A stretch of DNA of 33,646 nucleotides from an uncultured Bacteroidia bacterium (GTDB lineage Bacteria; Bacteroidota; Bacteroidia; Bacteroidales; Prolixibacteraceae), in contig CAINLJ010000148.1 in NCBI GenBank assembly GCA_903850335.1, forward strand, positions 1 through 33,646, read 5' to 3'. The notes under the pieces are model-generated. The model was not told the DNA's origin and searched no databases. It saw only the letters and a list, made by a program, of their open reading frames with translations. Each line of letters starts with the position of its first letter. The stretch's first letter is position 1. Of the stretch, positions 1-7,416 are shown one piece after another. A program made the position numbers and the translations under genes.

Positions 1-1080
1 AGATCGACGTCGACAATGTGCCCAGCAGCCAATTGGCAAAACACCTTTCTTATTTTCGTAAATATCATACACAGCATAAGCATCCGTCTGGATTACTCCC
101 TGATAATCCTTGAACATTTGCAATGCAACCTTTTGTGCCCGGGAACCATGATCGTAATAGAAAAAAACCAGGTCTCGCATCACCGCCCGGACCATCCAGA
201 GGTATCCTTTTACTGCCGTGTGCTTTTCATTATTGATAATCGGGATCGTGGTTTCATCACTCTGGATATAGTCGGAACTTAGTACCATCTCCATGAGCCG
301 GTAATAAATCGGTCTCATCAGGTCGGCCACATCCTGGAACCACCCGTTAATGGTGGCCGGGGAGATGGTTATCCCTTGTTGTTGAAACATCTGGATCTGG
401 CGGTAAAACGGAAGATGGTTTACATACTTGTCAATGATGATATCGGCTAAAAGGGTTGCACCGGCGTAGCTTTTAGCGATTGGCAGTGCAGGCATCGCAG
501 CTGTGATGATTTGCTTCTCTACATCCAGACTCTTGTCCTTTAGTACATATTTGTGACGGATGATTCTGCGTACATACCATCTGGCAGGGTCGCGTTCCAA
601 AACTTCGGTGATCTCCGGCTCCAACTCCGTCCACTTTTCGGGGTCAGCATGCTCCGGATAAATGTGGCATTCTTCTCTTGGAAGACTTTCCGGCAGAGGT
701 TTGCGTACCGGGTGGATTTTAGCCTTTAAAGGAACACTGATTGTCTTGTACTGTTCTATCTCCTGTTTGGCACTGGCGGCAAGTTCTTCTTCTTCCGGAA
801 GCAGGTCAAGTCCTTCAAAATCGAGGCGCCTTTGCTGCGGATCCTCATGGATAAATCGTTCACTGGATTTTCCCCAAATCTTCCGCAGTAGCATCTCGAC
901 CTGTTGTTTCAGTCTTCGGATGATCTCATCCTTTTCGCCCAGCAGTTGTTGGTAAGAGGCTCTTTCTGAGCCGAAGTTTTCAAAGTTGGCAAGCTCGCTT
1001 TCAAGCCTGGATGTTTCCCGGAAAAGCCTGTCCCGTTCCTCCAGAATTTGTTGCAAAAAAACCTCATCTTCAGCTGTCAT
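1..1080 (-). CDS. tnpC: IS66 transposase TnpC, C-terminus cut by window edge
   Basis: I translated the minus strand from the ATG at 1080 to base 1 and it stays open for 360 codons. The N-terminus is a coiled coil followed by LLRKIWGKSSERF, the usual IS66 leader. A central zinc-binding/linker segment and the DDE transposase core follow. Visible core motifs are SDETTIPI with the first catalytic Asp, QTDAYAVYD with the second, and GCWAHCRR near the window edge. The glutamate of the triad would lie off the edge. It catalyses cut-and-paste or copy transposition of the element and depends on the two small upstream genes. No frameshift is seen in the visible part. Confidence 0.93.
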   Translation of the reverse strand, partial: MTAEDEVFLQQILEERDRLFRETSRLESELANFENFGSERASYQQLLGEKDEIIRRLKQQVEMLLRKIWGKSSERFIHEDPQQRRLDFEGLDLLPEEEELAASAKQEIEQYKTISVPLKAKIHPVRKPLPESLPREECHIYPEHADPEKWTELEPEITEVLERDPARWYVRRIIRHKYVLKDKSLDVEKQIITAAMPALPIAKSYAGATLLADIIIDKYVNHLPFYRQIQMFQQQGITISPATINGWFQDVADLMRPIYYRLMEMVLSSDYIQSDETTIPIINNEKHTAVKGYLWMVRAVMRDLVFFYYDHGSRAQKVALQMFKDYQGVIQTDAYAVYDIYENKKGVLPIGCWAHCRRRS

Positions 1081-1159
1081 TTTCCCTTGTCTTTGATAGC
1101 TCAAAGATAGTAAATATCAATCTTTTAGCCAAATAAAAAACAAGTTTTTACCTGTTATT

Positions 1160-1510
1160 TTAAAGGTTTTTTCTTCTTTTTTTCTTCACCTTTTTATTGC
1201 TGGTAACACCTTGTACCATCATCATTAGATCCTGCCAGCTGGTTTGAAATGTATGGGTACTTTGATCAAAAACAGGCAGGTTGAAACAGCCCGATTCAAG
1301 TTTCATATGATAGATCACCAAACCGCCGCATTCCATGTGCAGGATTTTCATGCTGGTACAAGGGCGGTTTATAAAGATGTACACGTCTCCGTCCTGAACG
1401 TTACGCGCCATCATGTTAGTTACCATTCCGCTCAGGGTATAAAAACTCCGGCGCATATCGGTAGGATAAGAATACAGATAATACTGCATTGCTGAAGTAA
1501 GGCAGAACAT
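1160..1510 (-). CDS. tnpB: IS66 accessory protein TnpB
   Basis: A 116-residue protein with the conserved IS66 Orf2/TnpB pattern: TDMRRSFYTLSGMV followed by DGDVYIFINR and a MKIL block. Family members are about 110-120 residues, so it is full length. Its start is one base from the end of tnpA, suggesting translational coupling. The role is accessory to transposition and its biochemical function is poorly defined. The C-terminus is rich in Lys and Arg. It is diverged from the second TnpB at 2205-2561, so the two elements are different IS66 subtypes rather than a recent duplication. Confidence 0.9.
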   Translation of the reverse strand: MFCLTSAMQYYLYSYPTDMRRSFYTLSGMVTNMMARNVQDGDVYIFINRPCTSMKILHMECGGLVIYHMKLESGCFNLPVFDQSTHTFQTSWQDLMMMVQGVTSNKKVKKKRRKNL

Positions 1511-1511
1511 C

Positions 1512-1877
1512 CTACTGATGGGTTAAAAGCAACAACGACCGTAAGAGCTCAGGGTCTGTCAAACCGTTCAGTTTTACACTGACACCGTTGGGGTAGTTTA
1601 TCTCACAGGAAATCGTATGGCTGGCTGCTACCTGATCCGCAATGGTCTTCGGCCGGTTCTGCACCGGTGCCGGTACCTGAGATGACCGGGTCTTTTGTGC
1701 ATTATCAAAAACAACGGGCACAAATCCTCTCTTAGGTGGTAGTTGTCCTTTTAACTTGTTCTGCCAATAATAAAACATGGACTCTTTCATGTTCTGGTTG
1801 GCGCAATAATCACGGATAGTCAGACCTGATTCCAGGTACCCTTCATAGATCGATAAAAATTGTCTCTCTTTTAACAT
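1512..1877 (-). CDS. tnpA: IS66 accessory protein TnpA (helix-turn-helix)
   Basis: A 121-residue protein with an N-terminal helix-turn-helix of the IS66/IS3 Orf A type. It reads FLSIYEGYLESGLTIRDYC, then a recognition helix and FYYWQNKLKG. The C-terminal half is low-complexity and ends in a short beta segment typical of the family. It probably binds the IS ends. It is the first gene of the tnpA-tnpB-tnpC unit, and its start lies 80 bp inside the proposed terminus at 1957, the usual distance for a leader carrying the IS promoter. Confidence 0.88.
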   Translation of the reverse strand: MLKERQFLSIYEGYLESGLTIRDYCANQNMKESMFYYWQNKLKGQLPPKRGFVPVVFDNAQKTRSSQVPAPVQNRPKTIADQVAASHTISCEINYPNGVSVKLNGLTDPELLRSLLLLTHQ

Positions 1878-1936
1878 CGCATGTCTTTATTGAATATTAG
1901 AGACAAAATTAAAACGCCTAAAGACAAGTTAAAACA

Positions 1937-1957
1937 CGCGGTTCACCGAATGCTTAC
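1937..1957 (-). repeat. Terminal inverted repeat of left IS66 copy
   Basis: Read on the minus strand this starts GTAAGCATTCGGTG. The start GTAAGC is typical of IS66 ends. Positions 10-14 (CGGTG) match the terminus proposed for the other IS66 at 2862. The partner end is outside the window, so inversion cannot be verified here. Confidence 0.6.
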
Positions 1958-2135
1958 GATCATATAAGAATTGCAGGTGTTTAAATTCTTCTTTGGTCTT
2001 TTGTGCGGATTCTTCGGCAAGTTTTGTTTTTTCTTCAAAAAACCGAGTCTTTTGTTCAGCTTCCTGCTTGGCAGTTTGCAGAATTTGGTTCTGTTTTTGC
2101 AGTTCTGAAACAAGTATTTCCAAGCCTTTTTCCAT
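1958..2135 (-). pseudogene. IS66 TnpC, N-terminal fragment cut by the left IS66
   Basis: The reading frame from the ATG at 2135 encodes a Glu/Lys/Gln-rich coiled coil (SELQKQNQILQTAKQEAEQK) ending in KHLQFLYDR. This corresponds to the start of an IS66 transposase just before its usual LxxxxFGxxSER block. From 1957 on, the frame enters the left IS66 terminus and ends at 1929 after about eight foreign codons. It is therefore a disrupted transposase, not a 68-residue gene in its own right. Position and order (after tnpB) agree with IS66 organisation. Confidence 0.8.
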
Positions 2136-2204
2136 GTTGTAAATTTAAGAAAAAACCCTGTATTTACAATGCTTTCAGACCACTTTTCTGATTAAATTAT
2201 CATC

Positions 2205-2561
2205 TTATTTCAATAAAAAACGCTTGCGGCTTTGAACACTTTTCAGAGATATTCCTTCCAGAATCAGCATCAGTTTCTGCCGGCTGATTTCTACTGAATT
2301 TTGTGTCTTTTCGATCAGCGGCATCTCAAAAGTTCCCTGTTCGAGCCGCTTGTGCCAAATCGCAAATCCGGTCTGATCCCAGACCAAAATCTTGATCAGC
2401 ATACGTGTCCGGTTAATAAAAATAAAGATATCACCCGAAAGGGGGTTTTGACCAAGCTTGTTGGTCACAAGTCCGCTTAAACCGTCAAACCCTTTGCGCA
2501 TGTCAGCCGGCAGGCAATAAAGAAAAAGGCGTGCATTGCCAGAGATTCCAAATAACATCAC
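2205..2561 (-). CDS. tnpB: IS66 accessory protein TnpB (second copy)
   Basis: A full-length 118-residue TnpB with the family signature nearly at consensus: ADMRKGFDGLSGLV, SGDIFIFINRTR, IKILVWDQTGF, then KRLEQGTFEMP. It sits between tnpA (2565-2825) and the interrupted tnpC. It is intact, but its element has lost a working transposase through the nested insertion. It could only be mobilised in trans. Confidence 0.93.
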   Translation of the reverse strand: MMLFGISGNARLFLYCLPADMRKGFDGLSGLVTNKLGQNPLSGDIFIFINRTRMLIKILVWDQTGFAIWHKRLEQGTFEMPLIEKTQNSVEISRQKLMLILEGISLKSVQSRKRFLLK

Positions 2562-2564
2562 CGT

Positions 2565-2825
2565 CTAAAATATCCGGACAATAGCGCCACCAGAGAGTTC
2601 AATCTCAATTTTAGGAACCGAAGTAACAGATTCTGTTTCCGGAGTAAAAGTCACCGTAGCAAAACCTTGGTAAGCATTCTTCGATTGATGATATTTTTTA
2701 GTCCAGTAGGTAAGAGAATACAACTTGATATTCTTCTCCAAACTAAATTGCTTTTGGCTCTTTCCACTTTTTTGCCATTGTTCAACAAGGTTAAACATAG
2801 CTGAGGTCTTGAATTCTTCTGACAT
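2565..2825 (-). CDS. tnpA: IS66 accessory protein TnpA (second copy)
   Basis: An 87-residue protein starting at MSEEFKTSAMFNLVEQW. The frame is open 11 codons further upstream, but that stretch overlaps the IS terminus, so the ATG at 2825 is preferred. It contains the short IS66 helix-turn-helix pattern (WQKSGKSQKQF...YSLTYWTKKY) and a C-terminal beta segment (KIEIELSGGAIVRIF) common in these proteins. It is shorter than the left copy's TnpA, again indicating a different subtype. Its end is 3 bp from tnpB. Confidence 0.85.
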   Translation of the reverse strand: MSEEFKTSAMFNLVEQWQKSGKSQKQFSLEKNIKLYSLTYWTKKYHQSKNAYQGFATVTFTPETESVTSVPKIEIELSGGAIVRIF

Positions 2826-4515
2826 AACTTTTTTGCTCAAAGCTATGCCACCGGGCAATGACTGTCAAGATGGGTTGGTCGGACGGATACACTAAATCAT
2901 CCATTTCAACTAAATCAAACGAATTAATTGGTTTCTCCCTTGATTTTAATTCATCCCCACCTTGAATTAATTCATCTTTCTCCTTCTCTAAATTTACAAT
3001 ATTAGGGTAAAATTTATTCATAGCTGTTTCAATCCCTTTTTGTTCCCAAATATCTATAATGCTTGTAATTGAATCGAACCGGCCAATTAAATAATCGTAC
3101 CTCGTCTTTAATTTCACATACAACTCATTATTGGCCCCCTTGACCATTTTCAGGTAATCTAATTTACCACCTATAACACTTCCCATGTCTGGCTTACCTT
3201 TGACGTACAATTTTTCTGACATATATTGTTGTAGAAAGATTTCACAAGCTCTATCATAGCCATATCTTTCCCAGTAATACAACCACATTCTTAGCTGCTT
3301 AATATAGCGATGCTGGACGTTCACTTTTTCATTAACCAAAAGTCCAGTAACTTCTTTTCTATACCCCTCCTTTTGCAACCTGGTCTTGCTTTGCTTAATA
3401 AGGAATCCCTGTTCCACTATTATTCGATGTAATTCTTTTAAGAAATCACCTTCTTGCTGATAAACATTATGCATTGAACTAAAAGTGATATCATCAGCAT
3501 ACCGGCTATATTTTAGACCAAATCTTTTAGCAACTCCTGTAAGAATAAAATCAAGCCTTTGGCAAACTATATTTGTAATAACAGGAGATGTGGGTGCACC
3601 CTGCGGCAATACACTCAGTTTAACTAATTTCCAATCTCCTAATTTATCACGACGCTCTACTTCGATCTCCGTACAACAAATTGAAGAAATTAAATTTGAT
3701 ATACTTAATCTTGATGAAGTAATCAATTTCTTGTTTAAATGTTCTGTCTTTTTAGGTTTTAATGTTGCCCAATTCCTATTCTTTGTTTCACCATAATAAA
3801 CTTCAAAATCATTGGAATTGACCATTAAATGTCGAAGATTATCCTCTACAGTAATGCCCTGCAAAATAACTCCTTCTCCAAATTTTATGGTAAAGTATCT
3901 TTCTATGCCCTCTACTGTTTTCAATAAATGCAAATATTTGCCCTTGGGTGAATTAATAATTTTTAAGTGGCTTGGATCGATTGCTGCCAAAATATCAGCA
4001 AAAGATGAGATCTCAAATGCTAATTTAGACTCGATTTCTACTCCAATATCATTTAAATTAAACGGCTTTATTTGCAAACACTTCCATACCCTGCCCTGTG
4101 AAATACTAGGGAAAAAATCTTTTAAATCAATATTGTAAATGTACCTACTTCCTATATGATGTTTTGCATTATCTACAATAGATTTATTCCGAACAAATCC
4201 CATAGCAGCCTCGTGCGGTTCAAAGATGCACTGCAAGATAAAACTTAATGTTTTTTGAATTGACTTTAGTCCTTTTACAGGTGAATGAATAGATCGCTCA
4301 GCACCGGATTTTTTTTTGATTTTGAACTCTGTATAGCGTTTTTTGGCTAATTTAGGATTGGAATACCAGGTCAATTGTCTGAGTTGAAAAGGAACGGTGT
4401 TCGGACCATAGATCCAAGGCTTTACCTCATTCATTAAATGAAGCAAATCTTGTTTGTTTTGCATTTCTGCGAAAGCAATTCTAACTTGGTCGATTTTTGC
4501 TTGTTCCAGTTTCAT
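2791..4515 (-). CDS. Retron-type reverse transcriptase, C-terminus replaced by IS66 sequence
   Basis: A 574-residue RNA-directed DNA polymerase. Motifs in order are NIDLKDFFPSI (about residues 128-138, first catalytic Asp), LPQGAPTSP (303-311), YSRYADDITFS with the YADD catalytic pair (336-346) and VTGLLVN (389-395). The VTG motif is characteristic of retron RTs. About 160 residues lie between the FFPSI and PQG motifs, longer than in compact retron RTs. There is also a C-terminal extension after the KMVKG segment. Codon 551 is the last from the original gene; codons 552-574 lie inside the IS66 terminus (boundary 2862/2863), so the natural C-terminus is lost. A likely msr-msd RNA lies directly upstream. 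The catalytic core is intact. Any effector once encoded downstream is gone or off the window. Confidence 0.88.
   Translation of the reverse strand: MKLEQAKIDQVRIAFAEMQNKQDLLHLMNEVKPWIYGPNTVPFQLRQLTWYSNPKLAKKRYTEFKIKKKSGAERSIHSPVKGLKSIQKTLSFILQCIFEPHEAAMGFVRNKSIVDNAKHHIGSRYIYNIDLKDFFPSISQGRVWKCLQIKPFNLNDIGVEIESKLAFEISSFADILAAIDPSHLKIINSPKGKYLHLLKTVEGIERYFTIKFGEGVILQGITVEDNLRHLMVNSNDFEVYYGETKNRNWATLKPKKTEHLNKKLITSSRLSISNLISSICCTEIEVERRDKLGDWKLVKLSVLPQGAPTSPVITNIVCQRLDFILTGVAKRFGLKYSRYADDITFSSMHNVYQQEGDFLKELHRIIVEQGFLIKQSKTRLQKEGYRKEVTGLLVNEKVNVQHRYIKQLRMWLYYWERYGYDRACEIFLQQYMSEKLYVKGKPDMGSVIGGKLDYLKMVKGANNELYVKLKTRYDYLIGRFDSITSIIDIWEQKGIETAMNKFYPNIVNLEKEKDELIQGGDELKSREKPINSFDLVEMDDLVYPSDQPILTVIARWHSFEQKSYVRRIQDLSYV
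2842..2862 (-). repeat. Terminal inverted repeat of right IS66 copy
   Basis: The minus strand begins GTCATTGCCCGGTGGCATAGC. GT at the tip and CGGTG at positions 10-14 match the terminus at 1957. It marks the exact point where the reverse transcriptase frame passes into IS DNA. Confidence 0.55.
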
Positions 4516-4536
4516 ATTTAATAATAAAGATCAATG

Positions 4537-4737
4537 AAGCCTGCTGCGTTATTCTTCTTAAATGACATATATAATAAAAAGAAATATTTAAAGATTATTA
4601 CTAAACTGACTTACTAAAAGTTCGAGCTTAAAATAACCAAGAAACATTCATCCCGAATTTCTTCGGAACACCAACCGATCTGAAACAATCTTGCGACAGC
4701 TTCCAGTTGGCACAAATCAATATCGTGCAGCAGGCTT
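4537..4737 (-). ncRNA. Putative retron msr-msd RNA
   Basis: On the minus strand, AAGCCTGCTGC (4737-4727) and GCAGCAGGCTT (4547-4537) form a perfect 11-bp inverted repeat bounding 201 nt and ending 21 nt before the RT start codon. This is the arrangement of retron a1/a2 repeats. Inside lies a 7-bp stem with a GAAA tetraloop (core CCGAA-GAAA-TTCGG, 4653-4666). Near the 5' side there is a CCAAC/GTTGG pairing, and the 3' half is AT-rich. I could not assign the branching guanosine or the msr/msd boundary with confidence. A 63-codon ORF overlaps the region (4614-4805) but has no recognisable features. Confidence 0.6.
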
Positions 4738-4769
4738 TCAAAGAACAATGTGCAAAGTAATATTTTAAC

Positions 4770-4889
4770 TGTGCAGTGTAGCTGCACAAATATAATTATT
4801 TTCAATTAACTTTGTGCCACTAGGGACATCAGTACATTGAACTGCAAAATAAATCATATAGTATTCAGCCTATCTGCACAATATAATTA
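4770..4889. promoter_or_regulatory. Palindrome and repeated half-sites between retron and WYL gene
   Basis: TGTGCAG (4770-4776) and CTGCACA (4782-4788) form a palindrome with a 5-bp spacer, 33 bp upstream of the retron RNA. The right arm and its AT-rich flank recur as a direct repeat (CTGCACAAxATAATTA) at 4874-4889, just before the WYL start codon. A further TGTGCA lies at 4749. The spacing suggests an operator read by the adjacent WYL protein and shared by both divergent units. No binding data are available. Confidence 0.5.
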
Positions 4890-4897
4890 ATACAATT

Positions 4898-5911
4898 ATG
4901 GCAACCAATAAATTCGCATTAATTCGCTATAAAGTGCTTGATCGGTGCTTTCGCAATCCTGGGAAACGGTATTTTATAAACGACCTGATCGCTGAATGTG
5001 AGAGCATGCTCCTGGAGATGGATCCCAACTCAAATGGGATTAGTCGTCGACAGATTTTCGACGATATCTCTTTTATGGAGAGCAAAGAGGGTTGGGAAAT
5101 TGAATTAGACCGGCTTGAAGATGGTAGAAAAAAATATTACCGATACGTGGATATGTCTTACTCAATTAACAACATGCCACTGAATGAGGTCGAAATCAAC
5201 CACCTAAAATCAGCTGTAGATATTTTGACCCAGTTTAAAGGTATGCCCCAATTTGAATGGATCAACGAAATGGTATCCAAATTACGTCAAGGATTACCCT
5301 CTGACGAGAATACGAATACCGTTATCGAGTTTGATAGCAATCAATACCTTAAAGGGATTGAACTCTTAGGCGATTTGCATAGTGCCATCTTTTATAAAAA
5401 AGTGCTTTCTATTACCTATCGACCATTCGGTAGTGAAGCGCCATTTGAAATTATACTTCACCCTTATTTTTTAAAGCAATATAACAATCGATGGTTTTTG
5501 TTTGGATTTAATCCAGAGAACCAAAAGTATGACTGGAATTTAGCTTTAGACCGAATTGTCTCTCTTGAGGAAATCACTGGCAAATACCAAGAAAACATAT
5601 CAATCAAATGGAATGAATATTTTGATGATATAATAGGTGTTACCAAACCAGTAGATTTAACAATTGAGAAAGTTGTTCTGCATTTTTATGGTAAGTCGGG
5701 GCATTACGTGGAGACAAAACCACTTCATGGGTCTCAAAAGAAACCTAAATGGCTGGATAAGAATACTGCTGAAATTACGCTATCGGTGATGATCAATTAT
5801 GAACTTGAAAGTTTGATCCTATCGTATGCTGAAAACGTAAAAGTGGTTCAACCCCAAACATTAATTGACAGATTAAAGATGAGGCTAATAACTGCACTAA
5901 ACCAGTATTAG
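4898..5911 (+). CDS. WYL-domain transcriptional regulator
   Basis: A 337-residue protein with an N-terminal winged helix-turn-helix (about residues 5-75, containing SRRQIFDDISFM) followed by a WYL domain (about 155-230: KKVLSITYRPFG, then HPYFLKQYNNRWFLFGFN, LALDRI). A C-terminal extension (WCX-like) follows, with KPLHGSQK and an LILSYAENVKVVQP ending. Such proteins bind DNA as dimers and often control defence islands; BREX loci and other phage-defence clusters frequently carry one. Here it is divergent from the retron and convergent with the gene ending at 5924 (12 bp apart). The palindrome and direct repeat upstream suggest autoregulation and joint control of the retron, which is an inference. 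Confidence 0.85.
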   Translation: MATNKFALIRYKVLDRCFRNPGKRYFINDLIAECESMLLEMDPNSNGISRRQIFDDISFMESKEGWEIELDRLEDGRKKYYRYVDMSYSINNMPLNEVEINHLKSAVDILTQFKGMPQFEWINEMVSKLRQGLPSDENTNTVIEFDSNQYLKGIELLGDLHSAIFYKKVLSITYRPFGSEAPFEIILHPYFLKQYNNRWFLFGFNPENQKYDWNLALDRIVSLEEITGKYQENISIKWNEYFDDIIGVTKPVDLTIEKVVLHFYGKSGHYVETKPLHGSQKKPKWLDKNTAEITLSVMINYELESLILSYAENVKVVQPQTLIDRLKMRLITALNQY

Positions 5912-5923
5912 AAAGAGAAATTC

Positions 5924-6490
5924 TTAGGCGTATACCTGGATCTTAGCAAAGTTCAAAGTCTCTTTTTCGTCAAAGAAACCGTGCCAAATCTCCTGTTGAG
6001 CATCAAAGACCATATCAAATTGATCCTCCCAAAATTTGACTAAATCCTTCGTCTTGTTAAATATTCTGTATTGCAGACTTATTTCCTCCTTCTCAAATAT
6101 GCCAACCTTGACTGTTTTGGGTATTATATTTTGATATTCTGGTGATGTTTTTGAATATTTCCCTTTTTTAATTTGCTCAAAATCATCATTGAGTTTTTTG
6201 TTTAGTAAATAGACAACCACCACATAACCTCCGTTATAATCGTAATGATCCGCAATAGTAGAACCTTTCCGTTTATACTCTATCTCTAAAAGCTCTTTGA
6301 ATCTAAAAAGATTGGAAGGTTTGAACAATAGAAAAACTGCATTATCCGGGTAATTGGTTCGCAGTTTATCATATGAATAGGCATTTATGAAGTTTATTGC
6401 CTTATCGAATCTCATTGCCTTGACAACATCTGCATCAATTTTCAATGTTGGCATCATAAAAATACTCGTAATCGTTCTTTCCAGTTTCAT
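5924..6490 (-). CDS. Protein of unknown function next to VWA gene
   Basis: A 188-residue soluble protein that I do not recognise. It has no signal peptide or membrane segment. It reads like a compact alpha/beta domain, with a conserved-looking strand/turn segment DHYDYNGGYVVVVYLL (about residues 82-97) and a hydrophobic AVFLLFKP strand before it. The C-terminus holds aromatic residues around FWEDQFDMVFDAQQEIWHGFF. The start is the ATG at 6490, 62 bp after the end of the VWA gene on the same strand, so the two are probably cotranscribed. Its conserved neighbours could give a clue to function, but the sequence alone does not. Confidence 0.6.
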   Translation of the reverse strand: MKLERTITSIFMMPTLKIDADVVKAMRFDKAINFINAYSYDKLRTNYPDNAVFLLFKPSNLFRFKELLEIEYKRKGSTIADHYDYNGGYVVVVYLLNKKLNDDFEQIKKGKYSKTSPEYQNIIPKTVKVGIFEKEEISLQYRIFNKTKDLVKFWEDQFDMVFDAQQEIWHGFFDEKETLNFAKIQVYA

Positions 6491-6552
6491 AATCGGTATT
6501 TATCAAATTTGTAAATTCTTCTGAATTTATTTATTTCGATAAAGAATGCTCA

Positions 6553-7197
6553 TTACGAGCGCTCTTTATCGAAGTAGTTGTCAGACAAATCCTTTTTGCT
6601 GGTCCCTTTAGACATTTTATCAAAGAAGTTCATTCTTGCATTTGATTCTCTGGCAAACATATCCTTTGTTCCTTCTGATGTTTGGTTGAATGAGATGTAA
6701 TTATTTACAGAAATTTGGGAAGCAGCCCTTTCAATATCAATGTTGGCTCCAATAAAAGTAAACACCCATCCCAGACTTTTAAGTTCATCAATGAGATGTT
6801 TTATCATTTTGCCGGAGAACTCGCGTGAAGCATTCTCGTAACCATCAGTTATAATTGATACCAGCACCTGATGCTCTTCCTTTTGATTTATTTGATGACG
6901 CAACCTGGAAAGTGAGAGCCCCAGGGCATCATATAATGGAGTATTGCAATCAGGCTTATAGTTATTTACAGTTAACTTTTCTGCTCTTGAAATTGGAGAA
7001 AGATCAAGGATTGTTTTTACCTCGTTGCTATTAAAACTAACTAAAGTTACCAAGTGGTTTTGGGCTTCAAACTTCTTTTGGGCAGCCATAATTGTCTGAA
7101 CTGTTTCATTAAAACCATTGATAGTTTGCGTCTTAATACTTTCCATAGAACCGCTTTCATCCAAAATAATCAGGTTGTAGATCTTCGTCGCTTTCAT
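6553..7197 (-). CDS. VWA-domain protein (TerY-like)
   Basis: A 214-residue protein made almost entirely of a von Willebrand factor A domain. A complete metal-ion-dependent adhesion site is visible: DESGS (residues 13-17), a conserved Thr in CNTPLYDALG near residue 90, and ITDGYEN with Asp near 118. The VLVSIITDGYEN and GWVFTFIGAN strands are typical. Stand-alone cytoplasmic VWA proteins of this size resemble TerY and act as metal-dependent scaffolds, in tellurium-resistance/phosphorylation triads or in AAA-ATPase pairs. No kinase or phosphatase partner is adjacent here, so that role is not supported. A probable promoter lies 35-65 bp upstream. Confidence 0.85.
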   Translation of the reverse strand: MKATKIYNLIILDESGSMESIKTQTINGFNETVQTIMAAQKKFEAQNHLVTLVSFNSNEVKTILDLSPISRAEKLTVNNYKPDCNTPLYDALGLSLSRLRHQINQKEEHQVLVSIITDGYENASREFSGKMIKHLIDELKSLGWVFTFIGANIDIERAASQISVNNYISFNQTSEGTKDMFARESNARMNFFDKMSKGTSKKDLSDNYFDKERS

Positions 7198-7231
7198 AAG
7201 ATTAAATTTTTGTTGTTAATATTAAATAAGT

Positions 7232-7262
7232 CAAATGCGTTATTCATTAATTTCACAACAAA
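7232..7262 (-). promoter_or_regulatory. Possible Bacteroidota promoter for the VWA gene
   Basis: On the minus strand, TTTG (7262-7259) is followed after 19 bp by CGCATTTG (7239-7232), approximating the Bacteroidota -33 TTTG and -7 TAnnTTTG elements. The TA of the -7 box is missing. Its position about 35 bp before the ATG at 7197 fits a short leader. The rest of 7198-7416 shows nothing else I can name. Confidence 0.35.
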
Positions 7263-7416
7263 GGAAAGACCCATCTATGCAGTGGATATGCACAGATAAA
7301 AAAGCAATTGAAAATTTTTAATTTGGTAATAATTTGATCCAAATAACACCTGCAAATAATCGGTCTTCTAGAGAAAAGAAGAGGCTAAAAGAATAAAAAG
7401 AGACTGAATAAATTTA

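Larger units (their letters stand above)
1..1957 (-). mobile_element. IS66-family element (left copy, incomplete at window edge)
   Basis: Three minus-strand genes in the usual IS66 order (tnpA, tnpB, tnpC) fill this stretch, and the transposase runs off the left edge. The inner boundary is placed at 1957 because the minus strand there begins GTAAGCATTCGGTGAACC, an IS66-like terminus. The tnpC fragment of a neighbouring IS66 also stops making sense exactly there. The other end and the target duplication (8 bp expected for the family) lie outside the window. Confidence 0.85.
1958..2862 (-). mobile_element. IS66-family element (right copy, interrupted)
   Basis: A second IS66 element of a different subtype supplies tnpA, tnpB and the first 59 codons of tnpC before the left copy interrupts it at 1957/1958. 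Its outer boundary is set at 2862, where the minus strand begins GTCATTGCCCGGTGGC. This shares GT at the tip and CGGTG at positions 10-14 with the other terminus. The element lies in the 3' end of the reverse transcriptase gene. The rest of the element should continue beyond the left copy, off the window. Confidence 0.75.

Noticed and set aside
16-955. Plus-strand ORFs (16-282 and 662-955) at the left edge
   Set aside because: They lie antisense within the IS66 transposase, whose minus-strand frame is continuous and carries clear family motifs.
1929-2135. Independent 68-residue coiled-coil gene
   Set aside because: It is the start of an IS66 transposase whose frame runs into the terminus of the nested IS.
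4614-4805. 63-codon minus-strand ORF upstream of the RT
   Set aside because: It overlaps the proposed retron RNA and its regulatory palindrome, has unremarkable composition and shows no recognisable domain. The inverted-repeat structure explains the region better.
6553-7197. TerY phosphorylation triad
   Set aside because: The VWA domain fits, but the required kinase and PP2C phosphatase genes are not adjacent.
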